From the NCBI RefSeq assembly GCF_029457495.1, contig NZ_CP120361.1, forward strand, positions 3,736,001 to 3,800,000: a DNA stretch of 64,000 nt, written 5' to 3'. The DNA comes from Chelativorans sp. AA-79. GTDB taxonomy: Bacteria; Pseudomonadota; Alphaproteobacteria; Rhizobiales; Rhizobiaceae. Positions 28,350-37,212 of the stretch are shown one piece after another (position 1 is the first letter of the stretch; each line of letters begins with the position of its first letter). A program made the translations under genes and the position numbers. The notes under the pieces were generated by a model. That model did not search any database and had not been told where the DNA came from. It saw only the letters and a program-made list of their open reading frames with translations.

Positions 28350-29609
28350 TCAAGCGCCGGTCCAGACGGCTTCGCCCTTGGCCAGATCTTCCGGCCAGAC
28401 GGTGACGAGATCCTCGCCTCGCCATTGCACCATCAAGGGGCGCGCCAGCGTGTTGAGGCCTGTCTCGTCGAAATCCACCGCATCGTTCGGCATGGCCTCA
28501 CACCATCCACCCTCGAAGCGCGTGTTCGAAAGCGCCTCGCGCACGGCCTCCGGATCGGCCTCCCCCGCGACCTCGAGCGCCTGGGCCAGAACGTCGAGGC
28601 AGACGGCGTGCTCGAGCGCCTCATGCACCATGAAGTAACCGTAGCGTTCTCTGAAGGCATCCGTGAGTTCGGGTGCCTGATCGTAGTTGCCCGGCGCGAT
28701 GGACATCACGTCCTCGGCGAACTCTCCCAGCGCTTCCTTGAAATCCGGGATGACATAGCCGCCGGCGCCGCCGATCACCGGAAGATTGATGTCCTGCTGG
28801 CGCATGGAGCGGATGATCTGCAGCCCGTCATTCAAATAGGAGCAGGGGAAGACGGCCTGCGCGTCGGTGGCGCGCAGCTGGTTGATGAGCGGCGTGACGT
28901 CGGTGATGCCGAGCGGATATGCCTCGTCCATCATCACCTTGATGCCGAGCTTCGCCGCCGTGTCGCGGAGGCCGGCCGCCTGCGAACTCCCATAGGCGGT
29001 GTCCTCGTACATGATGGCGATGCTCTGGAGCTCCTGTCCCGCACTGCCGGCGATCTTCGCCGTTCCCTCCAGTTGCGCCGCCCCCAGCGTGGAGGCCTTG
29101 TTGATGACCTGGAAGACGTAGCGGAAGCCGCGCCCGGTGATCTGATCGGAGAAGGACATGGTCATGAGGGGGATGCGCCGCCGCTCCGTCACCTCCGACA
29201 GGGCCAGCGTCAGCGAGGAGGCGTAGGCGCCGAGGATCGCCACCACATTGTTCTGCGTGATCATGCGCTGCCCGACGGTGGCCGCCGTCGTCGGCGTTGA
29301 GGTTGAATCGGCAACGATCAGGTTGATCTTCGCGCCGCCAAGCGCCTTGATGCCGCCATTGGCGTTGATCTGCTCGGCGACCATCTCGATACCGTTGCGC
29401 GAGTTGACACCGAACTGGGCATTGGCGCCGGACAGCGGGACCACCACGCCCACATTGATGCCGTCCTGCGCTCGCGCCAGCCGCGAAATGTAAGGCGTTG
29501 CGAGGATCGCCGCGCCGGTGGCCAACACCGTGCGGCGATTGGGCCTGAGGCCGGCCTGCCGCTCTTGCACAGCAGCCGCCTTGTTGGATTCGTTCTTATC
29601 GAACTTCAT
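28350..29609 (-). CDS. livK: Branched-chain-type ABC substrate-binding protein LivK (importer 1)
   Basis: Periplasmic binding protein (419 aa). The N-terminus carries a twin-arginine-like signal (RPNRRTVLATGAAILAT) ending near ARAQDG, so export may be through Tat. The Leu/Ile/Val-binding fold is shown by GVVVPLSGANAQFGVNSRNGIEM, INLIVADSTSTP and LGAYASSLTLALSEV. ATG 29609 follows GGGAGGAAAAGTC. First gene of livKHMGF, with operator box E about 60-75 bp upstream and a divergent aldehyde dehydrogenase beyond. Confidence 0.92.
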   Translation of the reverse strand: MKFDKNESNKAAAVQERQAGLRPNRRTVLATGAAILATPYISRLARAQDGINVGVVVPLSGANAQFGVNSRNGIEMVAEQINANGGIKALGGAKINLIVADSTSTPTTAATVGQRMITQNNVVAILGAYASSLTLALSEVTERRRIPLMTMSFSDQITGRGFRYVFQVINKASTLGAAQLEGTAKIAGSAGQELQSIAIMYEDTAYGSSQAAGLRDTAAKLGIKVMMDEAYPLGITDVTPLINQLRATDAQAVFPCSYLNDGLQIIRSMRQQDINLPVIGGAGGYVIPDFKEALGEFAEDVMSIAPGNYDQAPELTDAFRERYGYFMVHEALEHAVCLDVLAQALEVAGEADPEAVREALSNTRFEGGWCEAMPNDAVDFDETGLNTLARPLMVQWRGEDLVTVWPEDLAKGEAVWTGA

Positions 29610-29667
29610 GACTTTTCCTCCCATTCTTTCGCCCGAAGTTTCCTCTTCCCGCCGGGCGCAGTCAAGA

Positions 29668-29684
29668 AGTAATAATACAATCAT
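29668..29684 (-). promoter_or_regulatory. GntR-type operator box E
   Basis: Minus strand ATGATTGTATTATTACT, an exact core, in the 143-bp gap between livK (minus) and the aldehyde dehydrogenase (plus). A minus-strand TTGACT (29660-29665) follows it at once and could be the livK -35 element. Confidence 0.7.
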
Positions 29685-29752
29685 ACGGTAGACGATTTTT
29701 GCGTTTTCTGCCACCCTGCCGAACTCACAATCATCGCGAAGGGCAGGCAAAC

Positions 29753-31219
29753 ATGGAACGCTACGGTCACTTCATCGCGGGCGCATTTACGGATCCGGCC
29801 TCCGGCGACTTTTTCGAAACCGTCAACCCCTATACCGGCCAGCCTTGGGCAAAGATTGCCCGCGGCTCGAAACAGGACATCGACCGGGCGGTATCGGCGG
29901 CGCGCGAAGCATTCGAGACCTGGAGCGCGCTCAAGCCGTCGACCCGGGGCAAGACGCTCTACCGACTGGCCGATATGATAGAGGAGAAGGCCGAGCACTT
30001 GGCCGAGATCGAGGTGCGCGACAACGGCAAGCTCTATGCCGAAATGCTGTCGCAGACCCGCTACCTGGCCGAATGGTACCGCTATTATGGCGGCCTCGCC
30101 GACAAGGTGGAAGGCGCAGTCATCCCGTCGGACAAGGCGGGCATCTTCAACTTCACTCGTTACGAGCCGCTCGGCGTGGTCGGCATGATCACGCCGTGGA
30201 ACTCCCCGCTGCTCCTGCTTTCCTGGAAACTGGCGGCAGCGCTTGCGGCGGGCAATACGGCGGTGATCAAACCGTCCGAACACACCTCTGCCTCCACGCT
30301 GGAATTCATGACTCTGTTCGAGAAAGCAGAGTTTCCGGCCGGCGTCGTCAACACGGTGACCGGCTTTGGCGCGGATGCCGGGGCGGCACTGGTCGAACAT
30401 CCGGACGTCGCGAAGATCGCCTTCACCGGCTCCGATGTCGGCGGCCAGAAGGTCTACGAATCGGCGGCCCGCCAGATCAAGGACGTGTCGCTGGAGCTCG
30501 GCGGAAAGTCGCCCAACATCGTCTTCGAGGATGCGGACATGGAGGCGGCGGTGATGGGCGCCATTTCGGGCATCTTCGCCGCGACCGGACAGACCTGCAT
30601 CGCGGGCTCGCGCCTGCTCCTGCAACGCTCGATCCACGATAGGTTCATGGAGCGGCTGCTCGAGGTCGCCCGGGCGGCCAAGATCGGCGACCCAATGCTG
30701 TCCGATACCAATGTCGGCCCGGTCACCACGCCGGCCCAGTTCAAGAAGGTGCTCGACTACATTGCCATCGCGCGCGAGGAAGGCGCGCGCTGCGTGCTCG
30801 GCGGAAAGCCCGTTGCCGATGCGCCCGGAGGACAGTTCGTGGAGCCGACGATCTTCACCGACGTGACGAACAGGATGCGCATTGCCCAGGAGGAGGTGTT
30901 CGGCCCGGTACTGGCGGTCATCCCCTTCGAGGACGACGAGGATGCCGTTCGCATCGCCAACGATATACAGTTCGGTCTCGCCGCCGGTGTCTGGACCAGG
31001 GATATGGCGAGGGCGCTCAAGATGTCGGAGCGACTGCGGGCGGGCACCATTTGGGTCAATACGTACCGGGCCGTCAGCTACACCTCGCCCTTCGGCGGTT
31101 ACAAGCGCAGCGGAATCGGACGCGAAAGCGGACTGGAAGCCATCAAGGAATATCTTCAGGTGAAGTCCGTCTGGATCGCCACCGAGACCTCCGTCGCCAA
31201 TCCGTTCATCATCCGGTGA
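29753..31219 (+). CDS. NAD(P)-dependent aldehyde dehydrogenase
   Basis: Oxidises an aldehyde to a carboxylate (488 aa). Catalytic Cys282 lies in ATGQTCIAGS, Glu248 in LELGGKSP and Asn150 in TPWNSP. The cofactor region is FTGSDVGG. The length and full set of residues place it in the ALDH superfamily near betaine or hydroxymuconic-semialdehyde types. The true aldehyde may come from the HIBADH or SDR reactions nearby. ATG 29753 is preceded by only a modest GGGCAGG. Divergent from livK, sharing box E. Confidence 0.92.
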   Translation: MERYGHFIAGAFTDPASGDFFETVNPYTGQPWAKIARGSKQDIDRAVSAAREAFETWSALKPSTRGKTLYRLADMIEEKAEHLAEIEVRDNGKLYAEMLSQTRYLAEWYRYYGGLADKVEGAVIPSDKAGIFNFTRYEPLGVVGMITPWNSPLLLLSWKLAAALAAGNTAVIKPSEHTSASTLEFMTLFEKAEFPAGVVNTVTGFGADAGAALVEHPDVAKIAFTGSDVGGQKVYESAARQIKDVSLELGGKSPNIVFEDADMEAAVMGAISGIFAATGQTCIAGSRLLLQRSIHDRFMERLLEVARAAKIGDPMLSDTNVGPVTTPAQFKKVLDYIAIAREEGARCVLGGKPVADAPGGQFVEPTIFTDVTNRMRIAQEEVFGPVLAVIPFEDDEDAVRIANDIQFGLAAGVWTRDMARALKMSERLRAGTIWVNTYRAVSYTSPFGGYKRSGIGRESGLEAIKEYLQVKSVWIATETSVANPFIIR

Positions 31220-31227
31220 GCCTGCAT

Positions 31228-31252
31228 GGCGCGGCGGATTCCTCCCCGCGCC
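31228..31252. terminator. Hairpin after the aldehyde dehydrogenase gene
   Basis: GGCGCGG (31228-31234) pairs with CCGCGCC (31246-31252), starting 8 bp after the aldehyde dehydrogenase stop. No T-run follows, so this is only a possible terminator. Confidence 0.35.
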
Positions 31253-31310
31253 GTTCCCCACCGGTCCGGATGTGTTCGCGGCGCAGGAAAGCCAGTTGCG
31301 CTTTCAGAAT

Positions 31311-31327
31311 ATGATTGTATTATCGTA
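31311..31327 (+). promoter_or_regulatory. GntR-type operator box F
   Basis: ATGATTGTATTATCGTA, the best consensus copy, 47 bp upstream of the SDR that begins the second Liv transporter unit. The TATTAT within it, with TTGCGC 16 bp earlier, could also act as a -10 element, so bound regulator would block RNA polymerase. Confidence 0.72.
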
Positions 31328-31374
31328 GTACTTCAACCGGTGACTTGGTGCTGTAAGCAGTATGGGGAGGAGCT

Positions 31375-32124
31375 ATGGGTCGCCTTCAGGGGAGGGCCGC
31401 ATTTGTCACGGGCGCCGCCGGTGGCATCGGTCTTGCGATTGCGCTTGCCATGGCTCGGGAGGGTGCCCGGGTCGGCGTGGCCGACATCAATGCCGACCTT
31501 CTGGGGAGGGCGATCGACGATGCGAAAGGCCTCGACATCCACGCCTATGAATGCAACGTCGCGGACCGCATGGCGGTCCGGCACGCCGTCGATGCGCATG
31601 CGGAAGCATCCGGCGGGCTCGACATACTGGTCAACAATGCAGTCCGATTCCACTACGCGCCGTTGGCCGAATTTCCCGAGGACATTGCTTCGCAGATGCT
31701 CGATGTCGGTATCAAGGGCGTCTACTGGTGCTTTCAGGCGGCCACGCCGCACCTGATCCGGCGCGGCGGGGGCTGCATCATCAACCTGTCCTCCATCGCG
31801 GTGTCCATGGCAATTCCGAACGCCGCCGTCTACACCTCGATCAAGGGCGCCATCGACGCCCTCACCCGCCAACAGGCGGCCGAACTCGGGCCGCACGGGA
31901 TCCGCGTCAACGCGCTGGCGCCAGGCTCGGTGCCGACCCCTGGCGCCAATTCCGTCATCGATGCGAGCGGGTGGAAAAGCCGCGCCGGGAAATCCGTGTT
32001 GAAGCGCCTGCCGACTGCCGAGGAGATCGCGGATGCCGCGGTATTCCTGGCATCGGATGAGGCGAAGAGCATCACCGGGGTCACGCTGAAGATCGATTCC
32101 GGCATGACGATCACCGGCCCCTGA
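31375..32124 (+). CDS. SDR-family dehydrogenase
   Basis: Short-chain dehydrogenase (249 aa) with TGAAGGIG at 12-19, VNNAV at 86-90, catalytic Ser139/140, Tyr153 and Lys157 (YTSIK). Asp37 in the VADIN stretch after the second strand suggests NAD rather than NADP. The ending ITGVTLKIDSGMTITGP is typical. GGGAGGAGCT gives a strong ribosome-binding site for ATG 31375. It is probably co-transcribed with the liv genes 287 bp downstream, as I see no operator copy in that gap. Confidence 0.9.
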   Translation: MGRLQGRAAFVTGAAGGIGLAIALAMAREGARVGVADINADLLGRAIDDAKGLDIHAYECNVADRMAVRHAVDAHAEASGGLDILVNNAVRFHYAPLAEFPEDIASQMLDVGIKGVYWCFQAATPHLIRRGGGCIINLSSIAVSMAIPNAAVYTSIKGAIDALTRQQAAELGPHGIRVNALAPGSVPTPGANSVIDASGWKSRAGKSVLKRLPTAEEIADAAVFLASDEAKSITGVTLKIDSGMTITGP

Positions 32125-32411
32125 GGCTGCACGGACTGGACGGGACGCCAACTGGCCTGGGAGAGCGGCATACAGGGCGCAGGCCCACCGCAGCAGGCAA
32201 AGAGGCAAGTTGCGGAAGCGGATTTGGGTTCGTTGACGGTCGATATACGCGCCGCAATGGGAGGAAGCAGCCGAATGGCAGGAAAGGCACGAGGGGCGTA
32301 TCGGGAAGACGGGCGGGCGGTGGCCACGCGACGCCATGCGCATCTCTCCCTGCAGACTGCGCAAGGCCGGCAGGGTCGCGGCCATGCGACAACCGTCCAG
32401 GTGCCCTGGCC

Positions 32412-33368
32412 ATGACAGACGCGCAGATACTTACCGAAAGCATACTGCAGGCCCTGGCGACCGGCATCCTCGTGGGCGCGATCTACGGGCTGATGTGCGT
32501 GGGCCTCGCCATGATCTTCGGCATCATGCGGGTCATCAACTTCGCCCAAGGCGATTTCATGATGCTGGGCATGTATGCCGCCTATTATCTGCTCGTGACC
32601 TTCGGCGTGCAGGCGCTGTTCGGCAGCGTGGTCGGCCCCTATGTCGCGGTGATCGTCGCCGCTCCCCTGCTTTTCGCATTCGGCTATGGCGTCCACCGGC
32701 TTCTTATCAGTCAGGTCACCGGCATCCGTACGGCGGAAATGGAGGCAGAAGGTCACTATGCCCAGCTCATTCTGACCCTCGGCATCGCTCTCGTGCTTCA
32801 GAACGGCGCCATGATCCTGTTCGGAGCACAGCTCATATCGGTGAGGACACCGCTCACGGGCGACGCGTGGATGCTGCCGCTTGGAGACGTGATGGCCGTC
32901 TTCTTCAACAAGGCGCGCGTCGTGGCGGCGCTGATCTCGGCCGTCATCATTTTCGCGCTCTGGCTGATGATTTCGCGCTCGCGGCTCGGCAAGTCGCTGC
33001 GGGCGGCGGCCGACAATCCGGAAGCCTCGACCTATATGGGCATCAATGTCGATCACGCCCACCGCATCGCCTTTGCCCTCGGTACGGCGGTGACGGCGGC
33101 AGCCGGCGGCCTGCTCGCCACCAACTATCCTTTCCATCCCTTCGTCGGCCTTGAATACGTCATCATCATGTATGCCGGCGTCGTGCTCGGCGGGATCGGA
33201 AGCATCATAGGCGCCTTCTGGGGCGGCATGGCGATCGGGCTGGTGCAGCAGCTTTCCATTCTCGTGCTGCCGACCCAGCTGCAGAACGCCACGATCTTCG
33301 TCTTCTTTCTCCTGATCGTGATCTGGCGTCCGCAGGGCTTCTTCGGCCGCGTCTCGGAGCGTACGTGA
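32412..33368 (+). CDS. livH: Branched-chain-type ABC permease LivH (importer 2)
   Basis: Inner-membrane permease (318 aa) with ILVGAIYGLMCVGLAMIFGI, VINFAQGDFMMLG and the loop LRAAADNPEASTYMGINVDHA, all LivH marks. The protein has about eight or nine hydrophobic segments. The stop overlaps the start of the LivM-LivG fusion (GTGA). The gap before it, 32125-32411, shows no clear promoter or operator. Confidence 0.93.
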   Translation: MTDAQILTESILQALATGILVGAIYGLMCVGLAMIFGIMRVINFAQGDFMMLGMYAAYYLLVTFGVQALFGSVVGPYVAVIVAAPLLFAFGYGVHRLLISQVTGIRTAEMEAEGHYAQLILTLGIALVLQNGAMILFGAQLISVRTPLTGDAWMLPLGDVMAVFFNKARVVAALISAVIIFALWLMISRSRLGKSLRAAADNPEASTYMGINVDHAHRIAFALGTAVTAAAGGLLATNYPFHPFVGLEYVIIMYAGVVLGGIGSIIGAFWGGMAIGLVQQLSILVLPTQLQNATIFVFFLLIVIWRPQGFFGRVSERT

Positions 33369-35134
33369 TGGCCTTTGTGCGCTCTCTCGTACCGTTCTTC
33401 GTCTTCGCGGCGGTCTATCTCGTCATAGCGATGCTCGTGACGAATTCGTACCACCAGCTCATCATAACCCTTGTGCTCGTATGGGCGAGCTTCGGGCTCT
33501 CCTGGAACATGCTGAGCGGCTATACGGGGCTGATCTCGTTCGGCCATGCTTCGTTCTTCGGGCTGGGCGCATTCGCGACCGTGCTGGCGCAGATCAGTCT
33601 GGGTCTGTCTCCCTGGATCATGCTGCCGGCTTCTGCACTCATCGGGGCGCTTGCGGGCATCCTCATAGGCCTGCCGACCTTCCGCCTGCGCGGCCACTAT
33701 TTCGCGCTGTCCATGCTCGCCTATCCGCTCGCCATGTATTACGTGTTCCAGTGGCTCGGCTATCCGGAAATCACCATCCCGCGCGTGCTCGAGAACCCGG
33801 CAGCCTACATGCAGTTCCGGGACGGCCGGGTCTACACCGTGCTGGCCCTCGGCCTGCTTGCGATCGTCGTCGTCGTCAGCCGGTGGGTCGAGCGCTCGCG
33901 CTTCGGCATGTCGCTGGTCGCAATCAAGCAGAACGAGGCGGCCGCGGACGCCGCGGGGGTGGACGTGCTGCGCTGGAAATTGAGGGCGATCGCACTCAGC
34001 GGCGCCATTGCCGGCGCCGTCGGCTCGTTCTATGCGGTGGTGATCCTCGTCATCACGCCCAATTCCGTCTTCGGAATGCTGGTCTCCGCGCAGGCGCTGA
34101 CGGTCGCCATGTTTGGCGGCGTGGGTACCGTCTGGGGGCCGATCATCGGGGCTGCCTTCCTGATCCCGATCGCCGAAGTGCTGCATGCCGAGCTCGGCTC
34201 CTATCTGCCGGGGATCCAGGGCGTCGTCTACGGCCTTGCCATCATCGTTCTCATCATCGCCGCGCCGGAGGGCGTCTTCTGGAAAGGTCGCGACCTGTTT
34301 CGCGCATGGCGCCCCTCCTCTTCTGCCCCCGACTCCGAGCAAGCGACGGGGGGAATCGTAGACCGCGGAGGCATAGCTCAAGCGTCGACGCGCAGGGTGT
34401 CGGACGAGATCGTGCTCGACGTGCGCAACGTCTCCAAGAGCTTCGGTGGCTTGAAGGCCGTCCAGGACGTGAGCTTCACCGTGCGCAAGGGGGAGATCCT
34501 CGGCATCATCGGCCCGAACGGCGCAGGCAAGACGACGCTCTTCAACCTGCTGAACGGCTTCCAAAGGCCGGACAGCGGCCAGGTTCTGCTACACGGGGAG
34601 GATCTCGCCGGCCGCAAGCCCCATTATGTCTGCAAGGCGGGCATCGGGCGCACCTTCCAGATCATGCGGCCGTTCAAGCGCTGGAGCGTGGCCAACAACG
34701 TCAAGGTCGGTGCCTATGTGAAGGCGAAGGACGAGGAGCATGCGGAGCGGATCGCACGTGAGGCCGTCAGGCGCGTGGGGCTTGCCCCGATCTCCGATCG
34801 CGTGGCCTCCGCGCTTACCACCAAGGAGCTGCGCCTGATGGAACTTGCGCGCGCGATTGCCGGACAGCCGGAAATCCTCCTGTTGGACGAAACGCTCGCA
34901 GGGCTCGGCAGCGATGAGGCCAAAGAGGTGGTCGAGGTCATCCGCGAGCTCGCCGCCACGGGGTTCACCATCGTCATCATCGAGCACACCATGCAGGCCA
35001 TGGTGCAGCTCGTAGACCGGTTCCTGGTGCTGGATCACGGGCAGCTCCTCACCGAGGGCGAGCCACAGGAGATCACCCGGGACCCGCGCGTGATCGAGGC
35101 ATATCTTGGAGCGAAGTGGGCCGCCAATGCTTGA
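33365..35134 (+). CDS. LivM-LivG fusion: ABC permease with C-terminal ATPase (importer 2)
   Basis: Two transporter subunits in one 589-residue chain. Residues 1-310 are a LivM-type permease (GYTGLISFGHASFFGLGAF, RLRGHYFALSML, loop AIKQNEAAADAAGVDVLRW). A polar linker covers about 312-348. Residues 349-585 are a LivG-type ATPase with Walker A GPNGAGKTT at 383-391, a degenerate signature LTTKELRLMELARAI at about 485-499, Walker B EILLLDE at 503-509 and EHTM. The frame is continuous with no stop, so the fusion is real unless a sequencing error removed one. GTG 33365 overlaps the livH stop; ATG 33368 is the alternative. Confidence 0.92.
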   Translation: MMAFVRSLVPFFVFAAVYLVIAMLVTNSYHQLIITLVLVWASFGLSWNMLSGYTGLISFGHASFFGLGAFATVLAQISLGLSPWIMLPASALIGALAGILIGLPTFRLRGHYFALSMLAYPLAMYYVFQWLGYPEITIPRVLENPAAYMQFRDGRVYTVLALGLLAIVVVVSRWVERSRFGMSLVAIKQNEAAADAAGVDVLRWKLRAIALSGAIAGAVGSFYAVVILVITPNSVFGMLVSAQALTVAMFGGVGTVWGPIIGAAFLIPIAEVLHAELGSYLPGIQGVVYGLAIIVLIIAAPEGVFWKGRDLFRAWRPSSSAPDSEQATGGIVDRGGIAQASTRRVSDEIVLDVRNVSKSFGGLKAVQDVSFTVRKGEILGIIGPNGAGKTTLFNLLNGFQRPDSGQVLLHGEDLAGRKPHYVCKAGIGRTFQIMRPFKRWSVANNVKVGAYVKAKDEEHAERIAREAVRRVGLAPISDRVASALTTKELRLMELARAIAGQPEILLLDETLAGLGSDEAKEVVEVIRELAATGFTIVIIEHTMQAMVQLVDRFLVLDHGQLLTEGEPQEITRDPRVIEAYLGAKWAANA

Positions 35135-35834
35135 GATCAGCAAGCTCACATCGGGCTATTCCGAGGTACCGGTGCTGCGGGAGGTTTCGATCTCCGTCGG
35201 TGCAGGCCAGTTCGTCTCGATCGTCGGGCCGAACGGTGCGGGCAAGACCACCCTCTTCAAGACCATTTCGGGGACCGTCTCCGCGATGGGCGGCACCATC
35301 CGCTTCGAGGGCGACGACCTCCTCAAGGTCTCCCCGTCGGCTCGCCCGCATCTCGGCATCGCCCATGTCCCGGAGGGACGCCAAGTATTCGCCTCGCTGA
35401 CGGTTCTGGAGAATCTGGAAATGGGTGCCTTCACGGAAGCCGGCCGGAAATCTTGGAAGGCGAACATCGAGAAGATATTCGCCTGGCTGCCCGTCCTGCG
35501 CGAGCGTGCGGACCAGCTCGCCGGCACGCTCTCCGGTGGCGAGCAGCAGATGCTGGCGATCGGCCGCGGCCTGGCATCAGCGCCAAAGCTCCTGATGCTC
35601 GACGAGCCTTCGATGGGTCTGGCGCCTGCCATCGCCGATTTCGTTTTCGACAAGCTCATCGAGATCCGCAAGGACACGGGATTGACCATTCTACTTGTCG
35701 AGCAGCGTGTCGCCGAGGCCCTGCAGTTCGCCGACCACGGCTATGTGCTGGAGACAGGACGCGTCGTCCTCGAAGGCGACAGCCAAGCCCTTCGGGCCGA
35801 CGACCGCATCCGGCAAGCCTATCTGGGCATGTAA
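35127..35834 (+). CDS. livF: Branched-chain-type ABC transporter ATPase LivF (importer 2)
   Basis: Second ATPase of the importer (235 aa) with Walker A GPNGAGKTT, signature LSGGEQQMLAIGRG and Walker B LLMLDEPSMGLAP. LLVEQRVAEAL carries the switch region, with Gln in place of the usual H-loop His. ATG 35127 lies inside the end of the fusion gene (8-bp overlap). It pairs with the ATPase domain fused to LivM. Confidence 0.93.
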   Translation: MLEISKLTSGYSEVPVLREVSISVGAGQFVSIVGPNGAGKTTLFKTISGTVSAMGGTIRFEGDDLLKVSPSARPHLGIAHVPEGRQVFASLTVLENLEMGAFTEAGRKSWKANIEKIFAWLPVLRERADQLAGTLSGGEQQMLAIGRGLASAPKLLMLDEPSMGLAPAIADFVFDKLIEIRKDTGLTILLVEQRVAEALQFADHGYVLETGRVVLEGDSQALRADDRIRQAYLGM

Positions 35835-35864
35835 CTGCCCGAATGCAGAAAGGGAGGAATGAAA

Positions 35865-37088
35865 ATGCATATCCTGCGAAAGCTTCTTCTTGCGAGCGCG
35901 GCTGCGCCGCTTACCGCCCTGGCGCTGGCCGGGGCTGCTACAGGCCAGGACGGGCCGGAGCCGGTGCAGATCGGCCTCATCGCTCCCGTCTCGGGGATCT
36001 ATGCCCGTCCCGGCCAGGTGATGCAGATGGGTGCCGAACTCGGGATCGAGGACGTGAACGCCGCCGGAGGCATCTCCTGCCTCGACGGCGCGCAGCTCGA
36101 ACTGGTCGTGATCGATAGCGGCGACAGTGTCGAGAAGGCGACAAACGCCGCCCAGCGTATGGTTGCCGAATACCCGAACCTGGTCGGTGCCACCGGCGCC
36201 TATCTCAGCTCGTTCACACTGGCGGTCACAGAGGTGACGGAGCGGGCAAACCTGCCGATCCTGACGCTGTCCTATTCGGACCTGATCACCGAGCGCGGAT
36301 TCCAGAATGTCTTCCAGACCTCGGCGACGGCGGGCGCACAGGCCTCGATCGCCCTGCCGATCATCATGGACCTGGCGGAAAGGGAAACGGGCGAGCGCCC
36401 GCAAACGGTGGCGATCATCACCGACAACACAGCAGCGTCGCTCTCGTCAGTGGAGCGCATGAAGGGCGGCCTGCTCGACGATCTCGGGCTCGAGGTGGTC
36501 ATGGAGGAAGTCTTCACGCCGCCGCTGGCCGACGCCTCGTCGCTGGTGCAGCGCGTGCGCACGAGCCGGCCCGATCTCCTCTTCTTCCTGCCGACCGTGA
36601 TCTCCGACGCCAATCTCATTCTTCAGAAGATGCAGGAGTTTCGTGTTGATGTGCCGACCATCTCCTTCGGCATCGCCATCGCGGAGCCGGAAGTTCTGAA
36701 CGTGATGGATCCTGAGCTTCTGGAAGGCGTGATGTCGGCCGTCGCCAATTGGGGCGTGAAAGGCCAGGAAGAGCTGATCCAGCGGCTCAACGAGCGCTAT
36801 GGGGAACCCTGGATGACCCAGAACGCCATCTCCACCTACGGCGACATCTGGATCTTCAAGGCCGCGCTCGAGGAAGCTTGCAGCCGCGACCGCGAAGCGG
36901 TGGCCGAAGCGCTGCGCAATCTCGATGGTGGTCCCAGCGAGTACTATCCCGGCGGCACGATCAGCTTCGACGAAAAGGGGCGCCGCGAGGGCGCGAGCCT
37001 GACCATCATCCAGTGGCAGGACGGTGTACCGGTCACGGTGTTCCCGGAAGAATTGGCCGTGGCCGAGCCGCGCTGGCCGAGCGAATGA
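35865..37088 (+). CDS. livK: Branched-chain-type ABC substrate-binding protein LivK (importer 2)
   Basis: Periplasmic binding protein (407 aa) with a signal of about 24 residues (LRKLLLASAAAPLTALALAG). The fold is shown by QIGLIAPVSGIYARPGQVMQMG, VVIDSGDSVEKATNAAQRM and GATGAYLSSFTLAVTEV. It is similar in outline to LivK 1, but gene order differs: here the binding protein is last. ATG 35865 was preferred over 35859 because the GGGAGG ribosome-binding site is 7 nt before it. Unlike LivK 1 it has no twin-arginine signal. Confidence 0.91.
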   Translation: MHILRKLLLASAAAPLTALALAGAATGQDGPEPVQIGLIAPVSGIYARPGQVMQMGAELGIEDVNAAGGISCLDGAQLELVVIDSGDSVEKATNAAQRMVAEYPNLVGATGAYLSSFTLAVTEVTERANLPILTLSYSDLITERGFQNVFQTSATAGAQASIALPIIMDLAERETGERPQTVAIITDNTAASLSSVERMKGGLLDDLGLEVVMEEVFTPPLADASSLVQRVRTSRPDLLFFLPTVISDANLILQKMQEFRVDVPTISFGIAIAEPEVLNVMDPELLEGVMSAVANWGVKGQEELIQRLNERYGEPWMTQNAISTYGDIWIFKAALEEACSRDREAVAEALRNLDGGPSEYYPGGTISFDEKGRREGASLTIIQWQDGVPVTVFPEELAVAEPRWPSE

Positions 37089-37096
37089 CCACGCAT

Positions 37097-37157
37097 GCCG
37101 AGGCGCGCGCGGCGTGCCTCGGCTGATTGGCGGCCGGTGGGGACACCCCCCGGCCGC
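37097..37157. terminator. Two hairpins between convergent units
   Basis: GCCGAGGC (37097-37104) pairs with GCCTCGGC (37116-37123). A second, very stable stem, GCGGCCGG (37130-37137) with CCGGCCGC (37150-37157), continues inward through a GGGG/CCCC pairing. They lie between livK 2 and the opposing PrpD gene and probably end both transcripts. Confidence 0.55.
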
Positions 37158-37212
37158 CCGCGGTCGGGGCCGCCATACCTGCCTCTGGCGGCCAAGGAAG
37201 TCGCGCGATACG

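Noticed and set aside
31221..31260. A strong terminator after the aldehyde dehydrogenase gene
   Set aside because: The hairpin has a 7-bp stem, a long loop and no T-run, so it was kept only as a low-confidence entry.
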